NCBI GenBank assembly: GCA_011634665.1
Contig: WAEK01000009.1
Coordinates: 2,037,501-2,101,500, forward strand
Direction of reading: 5' to 3'
DNA length: 64,000 nucleotides
From: Mortierella sp. BCC40632
Lineage: Eukaryota; Mortierellomycota; Mortierellomycetes; Mortierellales; Mortierellaceae
The position numbers and the translations under genes were made by a program. The notes beneath the pieces were generated by a model, which saw only the letters and a list, made by a program, of their open reading frames with translations, was not told the origin of the DNA and did no database searches. Shown piece by piece: positions 22,679-33,562 of the stretch. Each line of letters starts with the position of its first letter. The first letter of the stretch is position 1.

Positions 22679-25000
22679 TCAGGCGCTGCCTAATACCTGG
22701 GTCAAGCGAGACCTCCACTGAATTAATTGTACAGGGCGGGCCATTTTTTTTAGATCGGGGCGTCGTGATAGAGCATCAGGAACAATGTTGTCGGCTCCAC
22801 GCTTATAGCGGAATTGGAAATCATACTCTTGTAATAGCTCCATCCATCGGGCCTGTCTTTTGGTGAGTTTGGGCTGGGTTGGAAAGTGGCGGAGAGTGGC
22901 GTGATCGGTGTTGACAGTGAACTTCTTTCCATCCAAATAATAGCGCCAAGTTCTAAGTGCATGGACAACGGCCAATAGCTCCTGTTCATGTGTTGGATAA
23001 TTGCGTTCGGCAGAGTTCATTTTTTCTTTGAGGTGAAGGCAACTGGTCTCCATTGTCCTGAATCGTCCTTTTTGGAGTAATACGGCTGCCACGGCGAATC
23101 CAGAAGCGTCAGTTTCCACAATGGTTGCGCGATCGGGGTCGTAAATAATGAGAACTGGTGCTTTAGTCATGACGTCTTTGAGCGAGAGGAAAGCCTTGTT
23201 CTCCTCATCTCCCCACTTGAACGGTTTTCCTTCTCCGAGTAGTGCTGTTAGTGGTAGAGCAATGTCAGCAAACCCTTTGATGTATTGCTGATAAAACTGA
23301 GCAAGACCAATGAACTGTTGTACGTCTTTCTGCTTCTCAGGGGTAGGCCATTCCTGGATAGCCTTGATCAAACCACCGTTGGGCTTGATACCGTCCTTGG
23401 AGATGATATGGCCGAGGAACTCGGTCTCTTCTTGAAGGAATGAACATTTGCTGAGCTTTGCATAAAGTCTATTCTTGCGGAGTAATTCAAGGACTTTTCG
23501 GATGTGTTCTAGGTGGTCTTCTTTTGTCTTGGAGAATATTAGAATGTCGTCAAGATAAATAACAATGCATTTGTCGAGAAGTGGGTCCATAGCCTTTCGC
23601 ATCATTGCCGAGAAAGCAGCAGGGGCGTTGGTCAATCAAAAAGGAATAACATTAAATTCAAAGTGGCCATATCTGCATCGGAAAGCCGTCTTGTGCGTAT
23701 GAGGGGCCATAGATGCGCTGTTGGTGATAGCCAGACATTAGATCCAGCTTGGTAAAGTACTTGGAGTCTCGGATCCTATCGATGAGCTCATCGATGCGTG
23801 GAAAAAGGGTGCCTGTTTTTTCTTTGTGATACGGTTCAATCCCCGGTAGTCGACACACATACGCAATGTACCTTCTTTCTTCTTCACAAAAAGGACAGGG
23901 GCACCATATGGAGAAGTACTTGGCTTGATGAATCCCTTTTTCAATAGCTCATCAAGTTGCTTACGAAGCTCATCCAGTTCGGCAATTGAAAGACGAATAA
24001 CAGGTCGAACAGGGGGGTCGGCTGTTGGGTCAGTCTCGATGTGCATTTCGTCGCCTCTGTCCGGTGGGAGGCCATCAGGAAGTGTTTTGGGAAACACGTC
24101 GGAGTACTCTTCCAGGATCGGGGTCACTTCAGGAGGTGTCTCTTTTTCTGCCTCATTGGGAGCGAGGTTGACCAGTGCCATAAATACCTCACTTCCTGGT
24201 TGGGTCATCATGGAGTGGAAGTTGATGGGGCTCAAGACAAATTCATCGGTGGTACGGGTAAGTGATGGGGCGTCTGACTCCGAACAGCACCAGAATACCT
24301 TATTGCCATTGTGTCGGAAGTGTAAGTCGTTTGTCTGCCAGTTGATACGGGGGTTGATCCGTGTGAGCCAAGGTTTTCCGAGGATTAAGTCGTACTTTGA
24401 TAACTTGTATTCGATTGCATCGATGAAGTCATCATACTTGTCTCGTTGTAGTTGAATAGTGCATGCATTCGCCGCGAATGATGCAGAGCCGTTTGGGAGG
24501 ACAATAGGGATAGGGTCGATTGAGGTGGTGGGAATGGAGTGTTTCTTTCTGAAAGAGTAGCTGATGACATTACCTTCAGCACCACCGTCGATCAATATTT
24601 TTGCTGGTGACCATTCACAGAGCCAATGAATGTCAGCAGAGTCCGTTCTGCGTCCTTGAGAGACAAAAGAACAAAAGCTTAATCTTTTTCGGCTTTTTTT
24701 TGATTTCTTTGTATCCTTGGAGGGAGAGTCTAAAGACGAGGGAGCAAGTGGGTCCAGGTCCACCGTCGCACACGAGTTTGTCTTCTCACTGACAAAGTCA
24801 GATTGAGGGTCCGAAAACATGTGGTCAGGGGTTGGGGGTAGGTCAGGGGTCTTTCTTACATAATAGGGGAGTTTCAATAGGAGGAGTGGGTAGTGAGGTG
24901 GAGTGGGTACAAACAATTTTATTCTCCGTATTTTTAATACTTAACTCTAGACTACTTGCACTCCCCCTGTCCAGAGACAAGGAGGAGGGAGCTTCAGCGG
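22679..25000 (-). pseudogene. element B protease, reverse transcriptase and RNase H
   Basis: The protease active site [13 protein letters not shown] (D-G-G-A) and [10 protein letters not shown] lie in 24916-23738. RT fingers include [14 protein letters not shown] and [10 protein letters not shown] shift at a lysine run leads to [10 protein letters not shown] stop replaces the usual Gly in PFGLTNAP near 23640. Then the catalytic VIYLDDILIF (23635-22679) and RNase H (ETDASGFAV, NTDHATL). The order matches the family; three or more lesions break it. Confidence 0.85.
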
Positions 25001-25080
25001 CCGGGTCCTGGACTAATCCCGGTCGCTCGAGGCTTTTCCCGACTCCGCGGAGCCGGTGCCCTCATCGGTCGCTATGTTAT

Positions 25081-25923
25081 TCACATGCCGACCGCCATTT
25101 TTTTGCCTGGGCACTCATTTGCGCGGTGTCCATCACGGCGGCACTTGAAGCAAGCACCCCTGGCCATGAGCTTTTTCCTTTCGGTGTCAGTTAATTTTGG
25201 GAGGGGGCTTGAGCCTTGGAGGTGTCGTCGGAGGGCATTGATCTCCATTCGAAGATTATCGATCTCCATCGGGGTTGGGCCAGATGCTGGAGCCTGTATT
25301 TGTGCTGCCACAACGGAAGCTTGGGTTGTCACGAATCCCGACTGGTTATTCCTTGGGTTGTCTGGTGTAAAGTTGTACACTCTGTCGTACTGCTCGGCTG
25401 CCTCGAGGAGTTGGTAGATATTCAAAACCTGAGTGATCATGAGAGCTCTGAGGAGTTGCTGTAAGTTCTTGGGGCATCCTTCCAAAAAGGAGACGTGTGC
25501 AAACTTCTCCAGCTCGGCACGAGTAAAGTCCGAGGTGGCATCGGCGAGGGAGAGCCGTAAGGAGGCGCTTGGTTTCGGCGACATGAGCATCAACAGTAGT
25601 GGTCATTTTCAGAGTCGCCAGTCTTGATCGCAGCACTTGGTCAAAGTCGGAGGGGATGTAAGCCAACTTGAATTTTTTTTCTCAAACTCGGCAAAGTCAG
25701 CATCATCGGCGAGACCGGAACCGTCGAACCATTGTCCTGCTGCATCGCCTAGAAGGGAAGCAGCGACCACTGTCTTGATTGAATCTGGTGTGGCCGTCGC
25801 CAGAAAATATCGCTTCACACTGCGGAGCCATGTCAGGGCAGTGAATCCATCGCGGCTACCTTGATACTTCTCAGGATGGGGGTAACGGTAGGAAGGGGCA
25901 GAGGGTTGGGCTTCGGAGGACAT
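25081..25923 (-). pseudogene. element B gag (frameshifted)
   Basis: ATG at 25923 (MSSEAQPS). The capsid-like N-terminal part has YPHPEKYQG and FTALTWLRSVKRYF. Frame changes occur near 25680 and 25590. The C-terminal piece ends with a perfect zinc knuckle CFKCRRDGHRANEC (CX2CX4HX4C). The N-terminal motifs identify the remnant of element D at the left window edge. Confidence 0.85.
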
Positions 25924-26133
25924 TGTGATATCGAGACGTGATAAGGCTTCAACAAAGGGGATCAAGGAGTAGGCAAGGTTCTGGTGTTTGGGGTGGTGGG
26001 GGGGGGGGAGGCAGGGGTCAGGGGGTCAGGGGAGGGGCTCAGGGTGGGAGTGGTTATAGCGGACGTTGAAAAAAAAAAAAAAAAATTATCAGGGGGCCAG
26101 GGTTCAGGGTGAATCAGAATACCTTTGCTGCCA

Positions 26134-26203
26134 TGCAACAGTAAGGGGTCAGAAGAGCTGCTGTTTATTAGAGGGGGAGGGAGGGTCTATTTATACTGGT
26201 ACA
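26134..26203 (-). repeat. 70-bp 5' LTR of element B
   Basis: TATA box at its 9th base and AATAAA at about base 35, so U3 is almost absent. The primer-binding site follows directly at 26122-26133. Confidence 0.93.
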
Positions 26204-26208
26204 TGAAT

Positions 26209-27586
26209 AGGAAGATCCTACTGCTGACCGGAGGACAAGAACCATTCGATTCTATCGTGGAATATCTCTCAGGAAGCAAACTTGAACACCTTAGCGAGGC
26301 CAAACGGAAAGGCATCCTACGCCGGGCGACTGGTTACTTCCTGATGGGAGGAAAGCTCTGGAAAAGGTTCTCCGGGGGAAGGTCCAAGCAGTACGTGCCT
26401 CCTGCCGAAGTGAAACAAGTCCTGGAACGGTGCCATGGGTCATCAGTCGTAGGCCACCTAGGAATCCAGGGTACCTTCCAACTTGTGAACTTGTCATATT
26501 TCTGGCCAGGACAGTACGCCGATATCAAAAAGATGGTAGAGGTGTGCGATACATGTCAGCGGTTCCAAAGAAAAGAGTCTACCCGATATCAGTTGCATCG
26601 GATTCCTCCACCGCCAACCATCTTCAACACTGTTGGGCTCGACACAGTTGGTCCTTTGCCAGAGTCTAACGGAAAGCGCCATATCCTGAACATCATTTGT
26701 TATCTGTCGGGATGGATTGAATCGGTAGCAATGGCAAACTTGGAAGGAAAGACTGTGCGGAGAGCATTCCAGCGAAATTGGACAGCGCGATATGGGCCCC
26801 CCAGAGACCATCATCACCGACAATGGGTCCTCTCTGTGCGCGGGAGTTTTCCGGGTCTACTGTAATAAGCTCAAGATCAACGTCGTCACAGCCTCAGCCT
26901 ACCATCCGCAAACTAATGGAAAAGTGGAGAATTACAACAAATTCATGACCAGACAGTTAGCTCGGTGTTTATCCGAGAGACTTAGTCCAGTGGATCAGTG
27001 GAGTGAGCACCTCGATCGGGTTACCTGGACGTGGAGAATACACCAACCTCCTGTTGGGGAGCTTCGCCATATGAACTTGTCTTTGGTCAAGCGCCGGCGC
27101 TCACCCTGGGGAATGATCGACAACGGACCTTGTTGGACGAAGAGGATGTAGACCAGATGGACCAGGACCGACGGGCATATCTCAGTGCTCTGCGTGAGAG
27201 GGTCCGTAGTCGAGTAATCAGACACCATGAGCTCCTCACCATTGTACGATGAAAGCCGGGAACCGACCAAGTTTGAAGTGGGCCAGCCGGTTCTATTGTT
27301 TGATCACAAGCGAGCACAAGATAAATCAGGGAAGTTAGAAGCCAAATGGAAAGGACCTTTTTGGATTCAAACATGTCTGGCTGGCAATGCGTACCGAATA
27401 GGTTTTGTCAAGGAGGGTAAAGTTGTACCTTATCAAAATGGGCGATCAGTTAACCACCGCAGTCTTACGCGATTTAAGATCGACGATTGGATGGAGAAAA
27501 AAGAGATGAAGAGACTGGAAAAAAAAAAGATGAAGAGACTGGAGAAGGGAAGAGAGGAAGAGATGAGGAGAGGAAGAGACAAATAG
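26209..27586 (+). pseudogene. element C integrase
   Basis: HHCC module (GHLGIQG ... CDTCQRFQ), catalytic D in LDTVGPLP, D in ITDNGSSL and E in NGKVENYN. A frame change near 26795 separates core pieces, with more near 27040 and 27230. The C-terminal GPY/F-like module (KWKGPFWIQTC) ends in a Lys/Arg/Glu-rich tail. No chromodomain is visible. Confidence 0.8.
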
Positions 27587-27602
27587 TGAACATGGACGCG
27601 TC

Positions 27603-27633
<31 letters not shown>

Positions 27634-27728
27634 GCATAGGACGGTTCAGATTAGATAGGTAGAGGCATTCACTTGGCAGCAGGCGATAGACGGTGTGTAT
27701 CGAAGAGGCACGCGGGATCTCGATGCTG

Positions 27729-28422
27729 TGTGGTGTAGTAAACGCGATTAGGTGTCTTCCGGTGGTGGCCCGTGGGGGCTATATAAGGACCCCACCCCCC
27801 ACTAAATAAAAGGGCAGCTTCTTTCTTCCGAATACATTTGCACTTCGCTTCCAGCGTGCTCTTTTTTCAGGTACCAGCAAGTCTCCGAACTTCTACAGGA
27901 ACCATGCTCCCCCTCCAAACTCTCTCATACTAAGGCCTATTTTTCTCGCATATGTCCTGAACAGATCTCATCATACCTCTCCTCGATTCCTCACCAGCGT
28001 GACGGCAGGGGAGATAGTTAACAGATCGAAGTAACGACTGCATTTTGGTACGTATGAGACTCGGTTTGGGGAGGGTGATTGCATTCAAGAAAGGCTCCCA
28101 AACAATGGTCTATGGACCATCGTTTGGCTCATTGTCCTCCCGGCCACGATGCATGGACTTCACGGACCCATTCCAGTTTGATCCGCAAAGGATTATGACC
28201 ACAAGATCCCATTTGTTGATAGCCACTCCTATTCTATTGTTCTCTTATTAGTTAGAAAGAATACCAGACCTCCTTTCTTATTTCTGGGCAACTTCCTTCG
28301 TCCTGAAGTTACCTTTTTTTCCTGTTCTCGTAAGTTAGTCCATCCTGCTTGCGTCTCTGAGGTCTATTATAGAGAAGAACAGATATTGATTAGAGTCATG
28401 ATAATTTAGGCACTATTTTGCA
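27729..28422 (+). repeat. 3' LTR of element C
   Basis: 694 bp, partner of 15692-16382. It ends CACTATTTTGCA and is followed by the GGGT duplication and LINE-a ORF2 sequence. Confidence 0.9.
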
Positions 28423-29288
28423 GGGTTCCGGGTTCTGATTGCTGTGCGGGCGATGGGGGCGGCCCATCCACTCCCACCCTGTGGCTCATCCCTTCAAAAG
28501 ACACCCTTTCGCTCGTTCCCACGCTTCTCATTTCTCTCCTCTCTCCCTCATTCCTCCTTCTCTCCTCCATCCTTTTTTTCCATATTTTTCTCTCGACTCT
28601 TCTGCCACTGCCATCCGTCTCTCCTTCCTTCTGTCCACCAACGGCTCATCCTCCGACTCAACTTCCATCATCACTTCAGCTTCTGTCTCCATGTCCTCCT
28701 CCACCCTTTCTTCATCTGTGGGTTGTGGCTCCTGTGATCGTGGTTGGACTCCCAGATGATGACATACCACCACATACCAGGCTCTTTTCACGCCCGTCAG
28801 GAAAAAACGATCTTTCACTACTGTCCATGCTTGGATCCGTGTAACTTCTTCGTTTGTCACATCATGCACATAGAAAATCCCATCCGAGGCAAGCTGTCTC
28901 GATACTTTGGCGAAGACCTTTGGCGGTAGGGCGTTTGATAGCAACTTTACCGTGGTGTCGTTTAACCCAGGGGCGATGAAATCAATTTTCCTTTTTGCCA
29001 GCAACTGACAGACCGATGCTTGAAAGTTATGTTGCTTGAAACATGCTGCTGCTGCTGGCGATTCGAAAGGATGGCAGCGAAGACCGGACTCCACCTGCAA
29101 TGCTAAGGCTCTCGCAGCCATAACCTTCCCAACCATGCGTTTATCCTGGAAACGTAACCACGCTGTCGATACCTGCTCTTCCTCGACCACATCCTGGATG
29201 TGCCGGAGACCATAGAAACGCCTGTGCTGTAGGATACTGTTGGGCGTTCCTTTCGCTAGACCCAGCTTCTGTCGGATCATGGACGTGT
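28423..29288 (-). pseudogene. LINE-a ORF2 linker between RT and RNase H
   Basis: Open for about 250 codons from 29280 to 28528. It joins in frame to the RT piece on the other side of E. No named domain is recognised. The second half is Glu/Arg-rich and acidic (EERVEEDMETEAE). A one-base change near 28540 shifts to the frame that continues across element C. Its identity rests on the in-frame junctions at both sides. Confidence 0.75.
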
Positions 29289-29552
29289 TGTCATGTCCTA
29301 TTAACTCTCCTCTTACTATAGGATCGCGGGCAAGTATCCTCCATCGGCAGATGGAGGAAAAAAGGTTGTGTTATACTTTCCGAAGTGCGCGAGCACTCGG
29401 AAAGGATGAAGTTTATTATTTTCGAGCAAGAACAAAAATCTAGTATAAAAGGGCGCAATAGGCGCATCCTATTTCCGTCAGTCTGCAATAAATATCTTTC
29501 CTTGCCCTTACCTTCCTGTCTCTAAAGGAGAGTCCTGTATTTGTCCATGACA
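29289..29552 (+). repeat. left LTR of element E
   Basis: TGTCATGTCC ... CCATGACA. TATAAAAGGG box near 29436 and AATAAA near 29488. Two perfect or near-perfect palindromes lie in U3: CCTCCATC/GATGGAGG at 29338-29357 and TTCCGA..GTGC/GCACTCGGAA at about 29377-29401. Confidence 0.93.
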
Positions 29553-29611
29553 TTGCAGACTCACCAACATCCTGCCACCTTCCCCAGCATATCCCCTACT
29601 CCCACTATTCC

Positions 29612-30718
29612 ATGTCCAATCCCAACGAGACCACTCAAGGTCTCTTCACCTTCCATGCCCTGCTGGACCAAGCCCAGCAAGGGAATCTTGACCCCTCCCA
29701 GTTTGTGATGCACATTCAGCACACATATGAGTCCCTCCAACAACAAATGACAAGCCTACAGCAAGAACTAGCCAATGCACAAGCCAATCAAGTCCCCGGT
29801 ACCCCGAACCTCACTACAGCCTTGGCCGATCGACTTCATGAATCCGCACTGATGAGCCAGAGTGTTGCCTCTAGTATGCAACAAATTGTCGAAACCTTGA
29901 CACACAGGCCCTCTTCCAATTCACGTCTTCTCACCCCTCTTTCCTCCAAGTTCAAAGGTGACAACTCTGAAATGAGCTTCTCCGATTTCAAAGCCAAGCT
30001 TGCCAGTTCCTTTGCCCGTTCTCCCGAGTCATTCCTACTTGACAAGCACAAGATCCACTTTGCTCTCCTGTCAATGGAAGGTGCCCCATTCAAGATGTTC
30101 GCTCCCTATCTAAACAACGAAGTTGAAGATGTCGATGGCCTCCTTGAAGATTATGGCGCGTTCCTGGATTCCATTGATGAGCTTTTCGGTGATCAGCTGG
30201 AAGTTGATGAGGCAGAAGACAAGATGAACAGTCTCAGGCAACACGGCAAGACAATGACCCAGTATATATCAGAGTTCAAGATCCTCCAAGCTAAGCTCAA
30301 ATGGAACGAGTCTGCCCTGGTCTCCAAATTCAAGAATGGACTATCGCATGAGGTCAAGACCGCCATGGTTCCGTATTGGCACACACTCCGATCTTTGAAA
30401 GACATCCAGTCCAAGGCAGCTACGGTGTACAACAACCTTAGTCGCGGTCCCTCTCGACACACGAATGGCTCCGCCCCCAAGAAGCCCCCACCCTCTCCTC
30501 GGCCCCAATCAACCAATACACCAAGCCCCTCTCCTATGGCCATGGACCTGGATGCCTTGCGTGCCCGTCGAATCTCCGAAGCCGAAAAACAACGCCGTCG
30601 CGATAATAACCTATGCCTTTACTGCGGTGGCTCAGGTCACATAGCCAACGAATGTCCTGTCAAGAGGTCCCGCATTGCCACCATTATGGCTGAGGTACAG
30701 GAAAACGACGAGGCCTAG
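29612..30718 (+). CDS. element E gag, 368 aa, intact
   Basis: Open frame from ATG 29612 to TAG at 30716-30718. The N-terminal part is helical and Gln-rich (HIQHTYESLQQQM). The capsid-like middle includes FKGDNSEMSFSDFKAKL and MTQYISEFKILQAKLKW. The C-terminal part has a Pro/Ser linker and the knuckle CLYCGGSGHIANEC. The pol frame overlaps in the -1 phase at the stop codon, as expected for a -1 frameshift Gag-Pol fusion. It is the only intact Gag in the window. Confidence 0.88.
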   Translation: MSNPNETTQGLFTFHALLDQAQQGNLDPSQFVMHIQHTYESLQQQMTSLQQELANAQANQVPGTPNLTTALADRLHESALMSQSVASSMQQIVETLTHRPSSNSRLLTPLSSKFKGDNSEMSFSDFKAKLASSFARSPESFLLDKHKIHFALLSMEGAPFKMFAPYLNNEVEDVDGLLEDYGAFLDSIDELFGDQLEVDEAEDKMNSLRQHGKTMTQYISEFKILQAKLKWNESALVSKFKNGLSHEVKTAMVPYWHTLRSLKDIQSKAATVYNNLSRGPSRHTNGSAPKKPPPSPRPQSTNTPSPSPMAMDLDALRARRISEAEKQRRRDNNLCLYCGGSGHIANECPVKRSRIATIMAEVQENDEA

Positions 30719-30990
30719 GTCCACCGACAGACTGGACACTAGGCCAAGTCCTCGCCTCTTCTGACCCCTCTCCACCCAGAGTCTGTCTCCTTGTTAAGGC
30801 TGTTCTAGCACTGCCCAACCAAAACCCTATCCATATCAAAGCACTTGTCGATTCCGGAGCTCAAACCTCCTTCATTGATCATTCTCTTGTCCAAAAGCAC
30901 TCAGTCCCCACCACTCCCTTGCTCCACCCCATCCAATTGAATATGGCTGACGGTCAGAGTAGCGCCTCTGGTCCTGTTACCCAGTTCACC
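30719..30990 (+). pseudogene. element E protease, truncated by the inverted LTR
   Basis: In the -1 frame relative to gag: TDWTLGQVLA, then the active site ALVDSGAQTSFID, then MADGQS. It is cut at 30990 by the U5 end of the inverted LTR. The second half of the protease and the start of RT are absent. Confidence 0.8.
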
Positions 30991-31254
30991 TGTCATGGAC
31001 AAATACAGGACTCTCCTTTAGAGACAGGAAGGTAAGGGCAAGGAAAGATATTTATTGCAGACTGACGGAAATAGGATTCGCCTATTGCGCCCTTTTATAC
31101 TAGATTTTTGTTCTTGCTCGAAAATAATAAACTTCATCCTTTCCGAGTGCTCGCGCACTTCGGAAAGTATAACACAACCTTTTTTCCTCCATCTGCCGAT
31201 GGAGGATACTTGCCCGCGATCCTATAGTAAGAGGAGAGTTAATAGGACATGACA
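30991..31254 (-). repeat. internal inverted LTR of element E
   Basis: Reverse complement of the outer LTRs, with one visible substitution. Its U5 end abuts the protease gene at 30990. A purine tract (GGGAGGGGAT on the minus strand) lies next to its U3 end, as at a genuine 3' LTR. Confidence 0.92.
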
Positions 31255-33562
31255 ATCCCCTCCCTAGGCGCGAGCTCCGAGAGCGCCATCTGGTGGCCTT
31301 GTCAGGATATCTTGCATGGAAATCTTGTACTAGGTCAGGGCAATTTTCGACGTCGGTCACGCTCTGCCACGTCTGCTCGTTGTGACCAAGCCACTTGACC
31401 AAATACTGTAGTCGGCGGTATCTCCATCTTGAATCGAGAATCTCTTCAACCTCCCATTCTACTTCTCCATCTACATCAATTGCGGGAGGGGAGCAGCAAT
31501 GCGTCCCTGAAATGTCGTTCTCCAGGTAAGGCTCCAAGAGGGAAACATGGAAGACAGGATGCAGGCGTGACAACTCTGGTGGAAGCTCCAGACGGAATGA
31601 CCGCGAGCCTACTGCCTCTGTGATCTTGAATGGACCCAATCTAACATTGTCCAACTTCGAGGAGGGGCGCTTGGTCTGGATGTTGGTTCGAAGCAACCAC
31701 ACCTGGTCATTGACCTGGGAGGGGGTTGATCTTGTGTGCGGTTGTTGTAATTTCTTTCGTGGGCTTCGTTGGCGTACTCAATATGGAACTTGAGGTCTTC
31801 TTGCAACTCTTTTAATTCTTGGAGGCGGTGTTCGGCTCTGGGGTTGTTGACTGCGACTCTTGGGATGCTGACATTGAAGCGAGGGTGGTACCCAAGGCAC
31901 GCATAGAAGGGTGTCGTGTGGATCGACGAATGGACAGTATTATTGTAACAGAACTGTGCCATCGGCAAAAGGTCAGCCCAATTGTCTTGCTGGTAGTTGA
32001 GGAAGCAACGGAGGTATTGCTCTAGGGTGGAGTTGGTGCGTTCTGCTTGTCCGTTAGCCTGTTGGTGGTATGCTGTTGTCGTGTTTTGATTAATCCTAAG
32101 GGCGCTAAGGAAGTGACGTGTGTACTCGGCAGTGAAGACTGTTCCTCGGTCTGTCAAGATGTCGTCAGGTAGACCATGGCTGGACACGACATTGTTCAAA
32201 AAGAGGGTGGCGAGGGAGTCAGCATCCACATTACTTGTAGTGGGGACAAAATGCGCCATCTTGGTTAGGCGATCAACAGCGACCAGGATTGCTGTGAACC
32301 CCTTTGACAAAGGAAGCTGGGTAATGAAGTCCACAGAGATAGAAGACCATGGTACTTCGGGGGCAGGGACTGGGACATAGAGGCCGTAAGGTTTATGACG
32401 GGACTTCTTGTTGCGCTGGCAGATGTCACAGGTGCTCACAAATCTCTTGACAAACATCCTCATGGTTGGCCAATAATAGGTACGGCTGACTAGCTCATGA
32501 GTCTTGTACATGCCAAAGTGTCCTGCATTGGGCCTGTCATGGCATTCGGTCAGAATATCCCTCTGAATCTCTTCATCATCTGGTACGGCTATTTTGCCAT
32601 CATAGAACAGGAGGCCGTTGTCATAGGACCATTCTGTGTATGCCTCTGGATCTTGCTGGACGCCTTCGATAATTTCTTGGAAGTCCTCATAATCCTGATA
32701 GGAATTCTTGAGGCGATCAGTGATGTCCGCTGGGGGCTCGGTCGGGTTCTTCTCCGTCATTGGCCAGCTCTATTTCCTCATCATCGGCCATGATGGGGGC
32801 AATGGATGCAGTCGCTTGGAGGGTGGTCTCTGATTTAGGTAAGAGCGCGACATGAACGCGGTCCTCCCCCCCTTCAGGAGGGTACATGCGGGAAAGAGCA
32901 TCTGCGGCACCATTCAGGACTCCAGGGCGATACACTACACGGACGTTAAACTTGGACAAACGCTCGGCATAGCGGATTTGGCGATCACTCAAAGAACGCT
33001 TCTCAGAGAAGTACTCCAGATTCTTGTGATCGGTCAGGATCGTTGCAGGGAAGGGTGAATAGGCGAAGAAGTGGCGGAAGTGCTCCAAGCCTTCGATTGC
33101 AGCGAGGAGCTCGGTGTCATGGACATGGTAGTTCCTTTCAGGGCCGGATAGTGACCTGGAATGAAAGGCAATGGGGCGTAAGACTCCATTGTCATCTGGC
33201 TGGCTACAAATCATGCCAATGGCATCCTTGGAAGCATCGGGCTCGAGGAAACAGGGCTTGGCAGGGTCGAAATGTTGCAGGATTGGCTCTGATGTGAACA
33301 ACTTTTTTAAATTATCAAAGGCTTCTTGCGCTTTAGCGTCCCACTCAAATGGGACTCCTTTCTTGAGCAGTCGAGTTATGGCGGACACGACCCCCGAAAA
33401 GAACTTGATGAATCGTCGATAGAAGTTGGCAAACCCGAGGAATGCTTGGATATCACGGACAGACGTGGGTGTGGGCCAGGAGAGGACTACAGCGACTTTC
33501 TTGGGGTCCATTGAGATGCCATCTGGCGAGATAACATAGCCAAGAAATTCTACCTTGGTTAC
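31255..33562 (-). pseudogene. element E pol 3' half (RT end, RNase H, integrase, chromodomain), inverted
   Basis: Starts within RT just after the catalytic motif (TKVEFLGYVIS). RNase H: EPDASKDAIG, HDTELLAAI and LTDHKNLEYF. After a frame change near 32740 comes integrase: GHFGMYK ... CDICQRNK, the D in VDFITQLP, D in TDRGTVF and E in NGQAERTN. After another near 31700 comes a chromodomain (EWEVEEILDSRWR, YLVKWLGH, TWQSVTDVENC). The frame runs on into the LTR. Orientation is opposite to the gag of the same element. Confidence 0.88.

Larger units (their letters stand above)
21137..26203 (-). mobile_element. Ty3/gypsy chromovirus B with 70-bp LTRs, nested in element C
   Basis: Direct 70-bp LTRs at 21137-21206 and 26134-26203. 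Perfect 5-bp duplication TGAAT at 21132-21136 and 26204-26208. A primer-binding site (TGGCAGCAAAGG) abuts the 5' LTR, and a purine tract (AAAAGGGAAAGG, minus strand) abuts the 3' LTR. Order on the minus strand: gag, protease, RT, RNase H, integrase, chromodomain. It is 5.07 kb long. Confidence 0.95.
15692..28422 (+). mobile_element. Ty3/gypsy LTR retrotransposon C, split by element B
   Basis: LTRs at 15692-16382 and 27729-28422 (TG...CA), 4-bp duplication GGGT at 15688-15691 and 28423-28426. Without element B (21137-26203) it is about 7.7 kb. Order: gag, protease, RT, RNase H, integrase, no chromodomain. B sits between the RNase H and integrase coding parts. Element C itself interrupts LINE-a ORF2. 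Confidence 0.93.

Noticed and set aside
28444..28759. Ser/Pro-rich plus-strand ORFs
   Set aside because: Shadows of the LINE-a ORF2 linker on the other strand, which is in frame with its neighbours.
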